DNA from: Lachnoclostridium sp. UBA1241 | GTDB lineage: Bacteria > Bacillota > Clostridia > Lachnospirales > Lachnospiraceae | Assembly: GCA_002308955.1 (NCBI GenBank) | Contig: DBWJ01000026.1 | Location: 9,103-27,983 of the forward strand | Reading direction: 5' to 3' | DNA length: 18,881 nucleotides | Shown here: one piece after another, positions 7,161 through 13,896 of the stretch | How the letters are laid out: every line of letters begins with the position of its first letter | Numbering within the stretch: the stretch's first letter is position 1 | Position numbers and translations under genes: made by a program | The notes under the pieces: generated by a model | What the model was told of the DNA's origin: nothing | Database searches by the model: none | Seen by the model: only the letters and a program-made list of their open reading frames with translations

Positions 7161-8078
7161 CTAAAACCACTTTTTCTTCTTCAGAATAATCAGAATCGTT
7201 GTCGCAATCAGAACGCATACACCCGCGACAATGGGGTAGGAATACTTAAAGTCGAGTTCGGGTATGTACTTGAAGTTCATGCCGTACCAGCCGGTGATCA
7301 GCGTGAGAGGAGTGAATACCGTAGCGATGATCGTTAAGAAGGACATGTTACGGTTCTGCTTGACCTCAAGCTGGGAATGGTAAAGGTCGCGCACCTGCAT
7401 CGTATGCTCACGAAGGGATGCGACATTGGACAGAAGCCGTTCTGCACGCTCGATGAAGAGGCGGAAGAAACGGAGGTTCTTCGTCTGGAAGAAACCGTTT
7501 TCATTTTCCTCAAGTTCCTGGCCGAGATCCACCAACTGTTCATAATGGGTACGAAGGTCAAGAAGCTCGCTTCGAATGTCTACAAGCCGCGCCATGATGC
7601 CGTCAAGGACACCTGCGAGAATGCGGTCCTCCATGGCATCCATTTCCTTTTCGTACTTCTCGAGCGTGATCAGGTCACCGGTCACGATTCCTTCAAGAAA
7701 ATCATACAGGAAACGCTCAATCGAAGGCAGCTTCCAGCGCTTGCTCGTCTGAATCCGGTCAAGAATCTTCTGTGCCGTGCCATCGTCGTCAAGAATGACG
7801 ATGCCGCGCTCGTCAATCGCAAACAAAAATGTGTGCGGCGGGCTGTCGATGCTTGTGAAGTCCGGAATCGCAAAGCTTCCGGTCAGCGAATCGTAGTTGA
7901 CCTGAATTTCCGTGATGTCATCACCCTCGGCATGCAAATCAAGATCGATGCCCATGTCGAAAAGGTCTTTCTTCTCCTCAAATTCCTCAAGGGAAACGTT
8001 GGCAACATAAGGAATCTTCCGGTTCCCGATATCCTTTGCCGCGCATTCCGTAAGCGTGTCTTTAATCTGGTAGTACAT
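7161..8078 (-). CDS. corA: CorA-family magnesium/divalent cation channel
   Basis: A 305-residue inner-membrane protein of normal CorA length. It has a large soluble N-terminal domain, a long helical stalk rich in charged residues (about 130-245), and two C-terminal membrane helices (about 245-264 and 281-299). The signature YGMNF ends the first helix (GMN at 266-268), which forms the selectivity filter for hydrated Mg in the pentamer. The C-terminus is the typical basic KKKKWF. The start ATG follows GGAGG with about 7 bases between. It is the first gene of a minus-strand pair with the GH2 enzyme. The family is certain; Mg versus Co, Ni or Zn preference is not shown by sequence. Confidence 0.95.
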   Translation of the reverse strand: MYYQIKDTLTECAAKDIGNRKIPYVANVSLEEFEEKKDLFDMGIDLDLHAEGDDITEIQVNYDSLTGSFAIPDFTSIDSPPHTFLFAIDERGIVILDDDGTAQKILDRIQTSKRWKLPSIERFLYDFLEGIVTGDLITLEKYEKEMDAMEDRILAGVLDGIMARLVDIRSELLDLRTHYEQLVDLGQELEENENGFFQTKNLRFFRLFIERAERLLSNVASLREHTMQVRDLYHSQLEVKQNRNMSFLTIIATVFTPLTLITGWYGMNFKYIPELDFKYSYPIVAGVCVLIATTILIILKKKKWF

Positions 8079-8314
8079 AAGTTGTCCTCCGCATTTGTCA
8101 CATTGATATTATTATAATCTTTTTATGCGGAAAATGGAATTTCTTTTTCTTTGTAGGGATTATCTATAACATTTTCCGAAATGCCTTAGATTTTTGGTGA
8201 TTCTCATTCTTGCGAAAAGAACGGAAAGAGAGTAAACTCCTACTTGTTGTGCCTTGAAGAAAGCATATTACGGCCCGCCCGGAGCGGACCGAAGCAGATA
8301 AGAGAGGAATTTCC
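8079..8314. other. Divergent intergenic region between corA and the SulP gene
   Basis: 236 bp with no supported gene. A TATAAT is present on both strands in overlapping positions (minus 8116-8111, plus 8113-8118). On the minus strand it could be the corA -10, but the matching -35 window (TTCCAT) is poor. Near the SulP gene, TTGCGA (8210-8215), 17 bp and TAAACT (8233-8238) is a weak promoter candidate. A hairpin lies at 8271-8291. No known riboswitch was recognised. Confidence 0.5.
8271..8291 (+). promoter_or_regulatory. GC-rich leader hairpin before the SulP gene
   Basis: CGGCCCGC (8271-8278) and GCGGACCG (8284-8291) pair over 8 positions with one C-A mismatch around a 5-base loop. It lies about 10 bases before the AGAGAGGA ribosome site. 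No T-run follows, so it is not a standard terminator; it may influence mRNA stability or translation, or be incidental. Confidence 0.35.
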
Positions 8315-9964
8315 ATGAAGGTTTTTCAACCGAAGATTACAACGGCCCTTAAAGGGTACAAAAAGGAACAGATCATCAAGGATATCGTAGCGGGTATCAT
8401 CGTCGCGATCATCGCCCTGCCGCTTTCCATCGCACTGGCGATCGCGTCGGGCGCAAATCCGGAGCAGGGTCTTTATACCGCGATTGTTGCTGGCTTCATC
8501 ATCGCTCTGATGGGCGGAAGCCGCGTGAACATCTCGGGACCGACCGCCGCATTTGCCACGATTGTCGCGGGGATCATTGCCGCATACGGCATGAGCGGGC
8601 TGGCGCTTGCCACGATTATGGCCGGCGTTATCCTGATTTTGATGGGACTCTTTAAGTTCGGTTCTTTGATCAAATACATTCCCTATACGATTACGACCGG
8701 ATTTACCGCGGGTATCGCCGTCACGATTGCCGTCGGGCAGGTGAAGGATTTCCTCGGGCTTTCGTATCCGGACGGTACGAAGAACGTGGAAACCATCGAC
8801 AAGGCGGTCAATGTCGTGAAGAACATTTCCTCATGGAACTATATGGCGCTTCTGATCGGACTTCTCGCGCTTGCCATTCAGATTATCTGGCCGAAGATCA
8901 ATAAGAAAATCCCGGGTTCGCTGGTAGCCGTTATTGTCGGTGTTCTGATCGTGAAGCTTGCGAATCTTAAGGTGAACACCATCGGCGACCTGTATTCCAT
9001 TTCGAGAAGCCTTCCGAAGTTCACGGTTCCTTCGTTTTCGTTTGAACTCGTGAAGGAACTGATTCCGAGCGCCTTCACGATCGCAATTCTTGCGGGAATC
9101 GAGTCCCTTCTTTCCTGCGTGGTTTCGGACGGTATGATCGGAAGTCACCACAATTCGAATACCGAGCTGATCGCCCAGGGTACCGGTAATATCGCATCCG
9201 CGCTGTTCGGCGGCATTCCGGCAACGGGCGCCATCGCAAGAACCGCGGCAAATGTGAAAAACGGCGGACGTTCCCCTATCTCGGGTATGGTACACTCGGT
9301 AACGTTACTTCTGATTCTTGTTGTTCTGATGCCTTATGCGTCTTGGATTCCGATGCCCGTGATTGCGTCCATTCTCTTCATGGTTGCCTACAACATGAGC
9401 GAGTGGAGACATTTACGTGATATCTGTAAAACCGCGCCGAAAAGCGATATTCTGGTGCTTCTGCTGACGTTCGGCCTGACCGTCGCATTTGACCTCGTAG
9501 TCGCAATCGAGGTCGGCATGGTACTCGCGGCGTTCCTGTTCTTAAAGCGTATGACGGAAGTGACCGAAGTACGCAACTGGACCTATATCGCCGAAGACGA
9601 AAAGCAGACCGACGAGCTCCACGGTTTGAAGCCCGTACCGAAGGGCGTCAGTGTATACGAGATCAACGGACCGATGTTCTTCGCCGTGGCGGACCGGTTC
9701 GCGCACATTACGCTGAATGATTCGGACAAGGTTGTCATCATCCGTATGCGGAACGTTCCCGCAATGGATCTGACGGCGCTTCGTAACCTTACCAATATCT
9801 GCACGGCATTCAAAAAAGCCGAGAAGACGGTCCTTCTTTCCCATGTGAACGAGCAGCCTATGTCGGTTATGAAGAAGGCCGGCTTCGACCGGCTGATCGG
9901 AGAGGAGAACTTCCTTCCGAACATCGACGCGGCGCTCGCAAGGGCAGAGGAGCTGGCGAAGTAG
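8315..9964 (+). CDS. SulP-family anion transporter with C-terminal STAS domain
   Basis: A 549-residue membrane protein of normal SulP length. About residues 20-430 are a hydrophobic transport core containing NISGPTAAF (72-80), matching the conserved SulP helix-3 region, and GGIPATGAIARTAAN followed by GGRSPISGMVHS, typical of bacterial SulP proteins. From about 445 a STAS domain follows (VSVYEINGPMFFAVADRF to the end), which regulates the transporter from the cytosolic side. The position equivalent to the phosphorylated Ser of anti-sigma antagonists reads MDLTAL here, so phospho-control is not obvious. Members move sulfate, bicarbonate or dicarboxylates (E. coli DauA); the substrate cannot be told. 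The start follows AGAGAGGA at a good distance. It appears monocistronic. Confidence 0.93.
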   Translation: MKVFQPKITTALKGYKKEQIIKDIVAGIIVAIIALPLSIALAIASGANPEQGLYTAIVAGFIIALMGGSRVNISGPTAAFATIVAGIIAAYGMSGLALATIMAGVILILMGLFKFGSLIKYIPYTITTGFTAGIAVTIAVGQVKDFLGLSYPDGTKNVETIDKAVNVVKNISSWNYMALLIGLLALAIQIIWPKINKKIPGSLVAVIVGVLIVKLANLKVNTIGDLYSISRSLPKFTVPSFSFELVKELIPSAFTIAILAGIESLLSCVVSDGMIGSHHNSNTELIAQGTGNIASALFGGIPATGAIARTAANVKNGGRSPISGMVHSVTLLLILVVLMPYASWIPMPVIASILFMVAYNMSEWRHLRDICKTAPKSDILVLLLTFGLTVAFDLVVAIEVGMVLAAFLFLKRMTEVTEVRNWTYIAEDEKQTDELHGLKPVPKGVSVYEINGPMFFAVADRFAHITLNDSDKVVIIRMRNVPAMDLTALRNLTNICTAFKKAEKTVLLSHVNEQPMSVMKKAGFDRLIGEENFLPNIDAALARAEELAK

Positions 9965-9984
9965 TAAGGGGCGGACCCGGTAAA

Positions 9985-10059
9985 ATGTTTGCAATGAGAA
10001 GCATGGTGACGGAGGCTTATATTGAGAATTCACTTGACCGGGTGTTTTCAGGGTTTTGA
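9985..10059 (+). CDS. Possible 24-residue small ORF
   Basis: ATG at 9985 opens 24 codons ending in TGA at 10057-10059 (MFAMRSMVTEAYIENSLDRV, then FSGF). It starts 20 bases after the SulP stop; AAGGGG (9966-9971) precedes it at 13 bases, which is long for a ribosome site. Part of it lies inside a 7-bp complementary pair (ACCCGGT 9975-9981, ACCGGGT 10037-10043). It may be a chance ORF, and nothing in it indicates a function. Confidence 0.15.
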   Translation: MFAMRSMVTEAYIENSLDRVFSGF

Positions 10060-10097
10060 GATTTGAAAAGGCATATGCTTCTTTGAAGTTGAAAAAT

Positions 10098-10136
10098 ATA
10101 CGGACCGGATAGCCGTCCTAGGCGTCTGGTCCGTAT
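10098..10136 (+). terminator. Long hairpin after the SulP gene, probable terminator
   Basis: ATACGGACCGGA (10098-10109) pairs with TCTGGTCCGTAT (10125-10136) over 12 bp with one G-T pair, and the loop can form a small inner GCC/GGC stem. The following TGTTCCTT is only partly T-rich, so it is a weaker terminator or an mRNA-stabilising end for the SulP transcript. It lies upstream of the lipoprotein promoter. Confidence 0.6.
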
Positions 10137-10158
10137 TGTTCCTTCAGCAGAAAGAAAC

Positions 10159-10187
10159 TTGACTTTCAATTCTCTGACAGATATACT
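10159..10187 (+). promoter_or_regulatory. Sigma-A promoter of the small lipoprotein gene
   Basis: TTGACT (10159-10164), 17-bp spacer, TATACT (10182-10187), each one base from consensus. It sits about 42 bp before the start codon. Confidence 0.85.
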
Positions 10188-10199
10188 TTTCCTGTCAGA
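10173..10199 (+). promoter_or_regulatory. Inverted repeat flanking the -10 box, candidate operator
   Basis: TCTGACAG (10173-10180) and CTGTCAGA (10192-10199) are perfect 8-bp arms separated by 11 bp, with the -10 hexamer in the gap. The geometry would let a dimeric repressor cover the -10 and start site. Confidence 0.5.
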
Positions 10200-10228
10200 A
10201 ACACTAAAAAACGTGTGAGGACTATATT

Positions 10229-10753
10229 ATGAGAAGAGTATTGCTGTTGGGGTTACTTCTGGTACTTGCCGTGACATTTGCCGGATGCGGGAAGAAAGAG
10301 AAAGAGAAAGCTTCGGAGCTTTCGTTTGAGTATTCCTCGTGGTATGAGCCGAGCCGGAAGAACATCTTCTCGACCGAGAAGAACATTATTCAAAAGGACT
10401 TGGTTGCAAACGGTGTTACTTCCGCAGTTTGGAAGATTTCCGATGAGAATCTTAATGAAATCGCGGCGCTCATTAAGAAATATGATGTAGCGACGCCCTC
10501 GGAGGATGTGAAAAAGTATACGAAGCGAATCGGGGATTTCATGGCAACGGTTTCACCGCTTGAGCAGATTTCGTTCACGTACACGCTCGACGGAAAGACG
10601 TACACGATTACCACGAACAACGCTATTTTGAAAGGACTTCCGGGAGAACTGAAGGTGCATAATCTTTCGGTGTTCTTTGATGAACTGACGAAGATTCTGT
10701 ATCGGCAGAAGGAATATCAGTCCCTTCCGGCAGCAAAAGGCGGATATCAATAG
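10229..10753 (+). CDS. Small lipoprotein of unknown function
   Basis: A 174-residue protein. The N-terminus MRRVLLLGLLLVLAVTFAGC is a lipoprotein signal peptide with a lipobox ending in Cys20, so the mature protein should be lipid-anchored outside the cytoplasmic membrane. A charged KKEKEK spacer follows, then a compact soluble domain with alternating strands and helices. No family was recognised. The ATG start follows GTGAGGA. It has its own promoter. No strong terminator separates it from the thrS leader, so some read-through into the T-box is possible. Confidence 0.82.
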   Translation: MRRVLLLGLLLVLAVTFAGCGKKEKEKASELSFEYSSWYEPSRKNIFSTEKNIIQKDLVANGVTSAVWKISDENLNEIAALIKKYDVATPSEDVKKYTKRIGDFMATVSPLEQISFTYTLDGKTYTITTNNAILKGLPGELKVHNLSVFFDELTKILYRQKEYQSLPAAKGGYQ

Positions 10754-10760
10754 TTTTTGC

Positions 10761-10788
10761 TTGACAAACGCCGAATGGGTGCTATACT
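10761..10788 (+). promoter_or_regulatory. Sigma-A promoter of the thrS T-box transcript
   Basis: TTGACA (10761-10766), 16-bp spacer, TATACT (10783-10788). Transcription should begin near 10795, giving a leader of about 285 bases before thrS. Confidence 0.85.
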
Positions 10789-10794
10789 ACTGTT

Positions 10795-11031
10795 AAATCG
10801 TTGAAGGAGAAGAGTAAGCTCCGGAGTTCCGACAGAGAAAGGCGCCGCGTAAGCGAGCTGAAAGCGCCGGTGGAAGGAAAGAGCCGAAGACCACCTCCCG
10901 AGAGACCCCAATCCGGTCCGGTGATTCCGTTATCGTCACAATGAAGAGGGCTTTCTTCGGAAAGTCAAATAGGGTGGAACCGCGAAGATAATTCGTCCCT
11001 GTTGATACGTAAGTGTCGACAGGGATTTTTT
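10795..11031 (+). ncRNA. T-box riboswitch leader, threonine specific
   Basis: The conserved T-box AGGGTGGAACCGCG is at 10971-10984. Stem I features are present: AGAGTAA near the 5' end, an AGAGA segment after GTTCCGAC, and a GGTGGAA element. In the specifier loop GAAG is followed by the codon ACC (10890-10892), which is threonine and matches the downstream thrS. The UGGA in the T-box bulge would pair with a tRNA 3' end having a U discriminator base, as in Bacillus tRNA-Thr (established knowledge). Uncharged tRNA-Thr should stabilise the antiterminator and prevent termination at 10996-11031. The leader fills the 326-base gap between the lipoprotein gene and thrS. Confidence 0.95.
10996..11031 (+). 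terminator. T-box regulated terminator
   Basis: A 12-bp stem (TCCCTGTTGATA at 10996-11007 with TGTCGACAGGGA at 11014-11025, two G-T pairs), loop of six, then six T (11026-11031). The left arm TCCCT is also complementary to AGGG of the T-box motif, the usual competition between terminator and antiterminator. Confidence 0.93.
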
Positions 11032-11079
11032 AATTCCTGCCGACGGAAAATGTCACAATCAACGAAAAGGAGAACAGAC

Positions 11080-13044
11080 ATGAAAATTACTCTCAAAGAC
11101 GGCTCTTTTAAAGAGTACGCACAGCCGATGCGGATCATTGACATCGCTGCGGACCTGAGCGAAGGACTCGCCCGTATGGCATGCGCAGGCGAAGTGAACG
11201 GGAAGGTTATGGACCTTCGTACCGTCATTGATCAGGACTGCGCACTGAACATTTTAACGTTTAACGATGAAGCCGGTAAGGCAGCTTACCGTCACACGAC
11301 CTCCCATGTACTTGCCGAGGCTGTAAAGCGGCTTTATCCCGATGCCAAATGTGCCATCGGTCCGTCCATCGACACCGGTTTCTATTACGATTTCGATATG
11401 GAGCCGCTTGACCGCGAAGCACTTGATGCCATTGAAGCCGAGATGAAGAAGATCATCAAGGAAGGCAACGAGCTGAAGCGCTTCACGCTTTCCCGTGCCG
11501 AGGCAATTGCTCTCATGGAGAAGCGGGGCGAGCCGTATAAGGTAGAACTCATTAACGACCTCCCGGAGGATGCGGAACTTTCGTTCTATGACCAGGGCGG
11601 TTTCGTGGACCTCTGTGCCGGACCGCATCTGATGAGCACGAAGCCGATTAAGGCATTCAAGCTGATTTCCTCCTCGGGCGCTTACTGGAGAGGAAGCGAG
11701 AAGAACAAGATGCTGACGCGTATCTACGGTACGGCTTTCACGAAGAATGCCGACCTCGACGCATATCTTGCCCATCTTGAGGATATCAAGAAACGCGACC
11801 ATAACAAGTTAGGCCGCGAGATGAAACTGTTCCTGACGGCCGACGTCATCGGTCAGGGACTGCCGCTCTTCACGCCTAAGGGCACGAAGATGATCATGAC
11901 GCTTCAGAGATGGATTGAAGACCTTGAGGATAACGAGTGGGGCTATGTAAGAACGAGAACGCCTTTGATGGCCAAGTCCGACCTCTACAAGATTTCCGGT
12001 CATTGGGATCATTATATGGACGGCATGTTCATCCTCAACAAGGATGCCGAAGCCGGCAAGGAGGTTATGGCGCTCCGTCCGATGACGTGTCCGTTCCAGT
12101 ATTATGTATACATGAACGAGCAGCGTTCCTACAGAGATCTTCCTTACCGTATGAGTGAGACGAGTACGTTGTTCCGTAACGAGGATTCCGGTGAGATGCA
12201 CGGTCTGACGAGAGTACGTCAGTTCACGATTACGGAAGGTCACATCGTGCTTCGTCCCGACCAGGCGGAAGAGGAGCTGACGCGCTGTGTTGAGCTTGCA
12301 AACTACGTCATGAAGACGCTCGGAATCGACGGAGACGTTACGTACCGTCTTTCTAAGTGGGATCCTGAGAACAAGGACAAATACGAAGGCGACGAAGAGT
12401 ATTGGAATTCGACGCAGCAGTATCTCAGAGACGTTATGAACAAGAACGGCATCCAGTTCACGGAAGCCGACGGCGAGGCCGCTTTCTACGGTCCTAAGAT
12501 CGATATCCAGGCCAAGAACGTATACGGCAAGGAAGATACGATGGTAACGATTCAGCTTGACTGCGAGAGTGCCCAGAAGTTCGGCATGACGTATGTCGGA
12601 GCGGACGGCGAGAAGAAGTCTCCGTGGATCATTCACAGAACGTCCATGGGCTGCTACGAGCGTACGCTTGCTTGGCTGATCGAGCATTATGCAGGTCAGT
12701 TCCCGACGTGGCTTTGCCCCGAGCAGGTTCGCGTGCTTCCGATTTCCGAGAAGACGAACGAATACGCCGAGCAGGTATGCGCGGAACTGAAGAAGGCAGG
12801 CATTCTTGCTACGGTCGATGCCCGTGACGAGAAGATCGGTTACAAGATCCGTGAGGCACGTCTTGACAGACTTCCCTACATGCTTGTTGTCGGCGCCAAG
12901 GAGGCAGAGGAAGGACTTGTATCCGTCCGCAGCCGTTTCTTAGGCGACGAAGGCCAGAAGAAGCTTTCCGATTTCATTGTTGCTATCAAGAAGGAAATCG
13001 ATACGAAGGAAATCCGCAAGATTGAAGTGGAAGAGAACCAGTAA
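11080..13044 (+). CDS. thrS: Threonyl-tRNA synthetase
   Basis: A full-length 654-residue class II synthetase that charges tRNA-Thr. Domains in order: TGS (1-60); editing domain (about 65-225) with HTTSH (72-76) and DLCAGPH (177-183), which carry the His and Cys residues that clear mischarged serine; catalytic core (about 245-540) with zinc ligands Cys337 (MTCPF), His388 (EGHIV) and His519 (IIHRT); anticodon-binding domain (about 545-645). The start is ATG 11080 behind AAGGAG with 7 bases between. The frame is open to 11002, but that stretch lies in the T-box terminator and is not coding. Expression is controlled by the upstream T-box. The 3' end, including the stop, is tandemly duplicated. 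Confidence 0.98.
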   Translation: MKITLKDGSFKEYAQPMRIIDIAADLSEGLARMACAGEVNGKVMDLRTVIDQDCALNILTFNDEAGKAAYRHTTSHVLAEAVKRLYPDAKCAIGPSIDTGFYYDFDMEPLDREALDAIEAEMKKIIKEGNELKRFTLSRAEAIALMEKRGEPYKVELINDLPEDAELSFYDQGGFVDLCAGPHLMSTKPIKAFKLISSSGAYWRGSEKNKMLTRIYGTAFTKNADLDAYLAHLEDIKKRDHNKLGREMKLFLTADVIGQGLPLFTPKGTKMIMTLQRWIEDLEDNEWGYVRTRTPLMAKSDLYKISGHWDHYMDGMFILNKDAEAGKEVMALRPMTCPFQYYVYMNEQRSYRDLPYRMSETSTLFRNEDSGEMHGLTRVRQFTITEGHIVLRPDQAEEELTRCVELANYVMKTLGIDGDVTYRLSKWDPENKDKYEGDEEYWNSTQQYLRDVMNKNGIQFTEADGEAAFYGPKIDIQAKNVYGKEDTMVTIQLDCESAQKFGMTYVGADGEKKSPWIIHRTSMGCYERTLAWLIEHYAGQFPTWLCPEQVRVLPISEKTNEYAEQVCAELKKAGILATVDARDEKIGYKIREARLDRLPYMLVVGAKEAEEGLVSVRSRFLGDEGQKKLSDFIVAIKKEIDTKEIRKIEVEENQ

Positions 13045-13067
13045 GATCGAAACGGAAGAGAATCCGT
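13018..13067 (+). repeat. Tandem 25-bp duplication across the thrS stop codon
   Basis: 13018-13042 and 13043-13067 are adjacent 25-base units matching at 20 positions. The first holds the last codons of thrS up to the first base of its stop; the second lies just after the stop. Read from its own first base, the second unit encodes a nearly identical ending (K-I-E-T-E-E-N-P) with its own TAA. Because 25 is not a multiple of three, it is out of frame with thrS. Confidence 0.8.
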
Positions 13068-13094
13068 AAGACAGAATAGTATGATAAGCAAGAA

Positions 13095-13125
13095 AAGAGG
13101 CCGTCGCATCAAGCGACGGCCTCTT
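13095..13125. terminator. Bidirectional terminator between thrS and the XRE gene
   Basis: A perfect 13-bp stem (AAGAGGCCGTCGC at 13095-13107 with GCGACGGCCTCTT at 13113-13125) with a five-base loop, placed between two convergent genes. On the minus strand it is followed by TTTTCTT, a usable T-tract; on the plus strand the tract is only two T. It likely serves mainly the minus-strand gene and also ends thrS transcripts. Confidence 0.85.
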
Positions 13126-13144
13126 GCCATTCGGAAATCAATTA

Positions 13145-13657
13145 TCAGCTCAGCCGCTCAATCAGGCAGATGGCTTCGACCTTCCATTCACGGCAGGCGT
13201 AGAAGCCTTTCTCCGAGTAGCGGAGTGCCTCACGCGCATAGGCGCAGGCCGTCTGCTTGTCGACATCGCTCTTGCCGGCAAATGCGAGTGTGCTCATCGT
13301 GTAGATGGCACATGCCTCATCGAAGAATTCCGAAGTTTCCTCCAGACACGGCTTTACAATTGCGGCGGCTTCCTCGTACTGTCCGGCCTTGAATTTCTGC
13401 TTCGACTGCCGGATGTAATCATAATCGGACGGGGTAGCGGCGGAGCGCTCGGTCCGTTCGCCGGCCGAAAGCATCTGAATTGAGATATCCAGTTTCTTGG
13501 AGAGGTACTCCAGAGTCTTGATTGAAGGAACGGCAACGCCGCTCTCAATCTGGCTTAACATATTACGGGTGATAAAGGTGCCGACAACTTCGCTTTGCGT
13601 CATTTTCTTGGCAAGGCGGGCATCTTTGATAATCTTTCCTAATTCCGCGCGATCCAT
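13145..13657 (-). CDS. XRE-family transcriptional regulator
   Basis: A 170-residue protein. Residues about 5-60 form a helix-turn-helix (LAKKMTQSEVVGTFITRNML, then SQIESGVAVPS), followed by a helical, TPR-like segment (about 78-165; KFKAGQYEEAAAIVKPCLEE). This is a common layout in clostridial regulators that bind one operator and sense a ligand or partner through the tail. The start follows AAGGAGG at 6 bases. It is transcribed divergently from the DUF885-polymerase operon, so it is a candidate regulator of that operon as well as of itself. Its true targets are not shown by the sequence. Confidence 0.9.
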   Translation of the reverse strand: MDRAELGKIIKDARLAKKMTQSEVVGTFITRNMLSQIESGVAVPSIKTLEYLSKKLDISIQMLSAGERTERSAATPSDYDYIRQSKQKFKAGQYEEAAAIVKPCLEETSEFFDEACAIYTMSTLAFAGKSDVDKQTACAYAREALRYSEKGFYACREWKVEAICLIERLS

Positions 13658-13698
13658 AAAAATCCTCCTTACGAACTATGGGAAAAACGAAAAAGCTT

Positions 13699-13713
13699 GT
13701 AAACTTGGTTTAC
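13699..13713 (-). promoter_or_regulatory. Palindrome GTAAAC-TTG-GTTTAC, candidate XRE operator
   Basis: A perfect 6-bp inverted repeat with a 3-bp centre. It lies just downstream of the predicted start of the XRE transcript (about +5 to +20), a classic place for an autorepressor. Confidence 0.6.
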
Positions 13714-13724
13714 TTACTGATGCC

Positions 13725-13753
13725 ATTGTAACGGATTTTTACGAAAAATGCAA
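13725..13753 (-). promoter_or_regulatory. Promoter of the XRE gene
   Basis: On the minus strand TTGCAT (13753 to 13748), 17-bp spacer, TACAAT (13730 to 13725). The spacer contains one copy of the TTTTACGAAAAA direct repeat. Confidence 0.75.
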
Positions 13754-13779
13754 GTATTATTTACAGATTTTACGAAAAA
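13737..13779. repeat. Direct repeat TTTTACGAAAAA, two copies 31 bp apart
   Basis: Identical 12-base copies at 13737-13748 and 13768-13779 in the divergent promoter region. Each is close to palindromic (TTTT-ACG-AAAA). The 31-bp period is about three helical turns, which would place bound proteins on one face. Confidence 0.65.
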
Positions 13780-13792
13780 ACGGCAATTTTGG

Positions 13793-13821
13793 TTGTATTT
13801 GCCGCTATAATCGTTTATACT
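13793..13821 (+). promoter_or_regulatory. Promoter of the DUF885-polymerase-YolD operon
   Basis: TTGTAT (13793-13798), 17-bp spacer, TATACT (13816-13821). A TATAAT at 13806-13811 is also present but lacks a good -35. The start codon is about 75 bp downstream. Confidence 0.7.
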
Positions 13822-13822
13822 G

Positions 13823-13834
13823 TAACAAATGTTA
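13823..13834 (+). promoter_or_regulatory. TAAC-AAAT-GTTA palindrome, weak LexA/DinR-like site
   Basis: A 4-bp inverted repeat with a 4-bp centre directly after the -10 box. It has the AAC-N4-GTT core of the Gram-positive SOS box (consensus GAAC-N4-GTTC) but T and A replace the outer G and C. It could be a degenerate LexA site or belong to another regulator. Confidence 0.3.
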
Positions 13835-13896
13835 AAAGAGGAACGTCAGGCTGCATCCCGGATTTCGGGAACGCGGCCGGTGATGGGAGGTTATTT

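Noticed and set aside
7377..8117. Plus-strand 246-codon frame opposite corA
   Set aside because: No recognisable protein; corA on the other strand has the GMN signature, membrane helices and a good ribosome site.
8079..8314. Mg-sensing or other metabolite riboswitch upstream of corA or the SulP gene
   Set aside because: No known riboswitch core could be matched, the corA side is short, and the only hairpin lacks a terminator tract.
11002..11079. Upstream extension of the thrS frame
   Set aside because: It lies in the T-box terminator and lacks a ribosome site; the TGS domain begins at ATG 11080.
11254..12687. Minus-strand open frames of 182 and 292 codons inside thrS
   Set aside because: Antisense shadows of a strongly conserved synthetase, with no family resemblance and no ribosome site.
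13789..13896. Upstream extension of the DUF885 frame
   Set aside because: It covers the promoter region; the signal peptide and GGGAGG site place the start at 13897.
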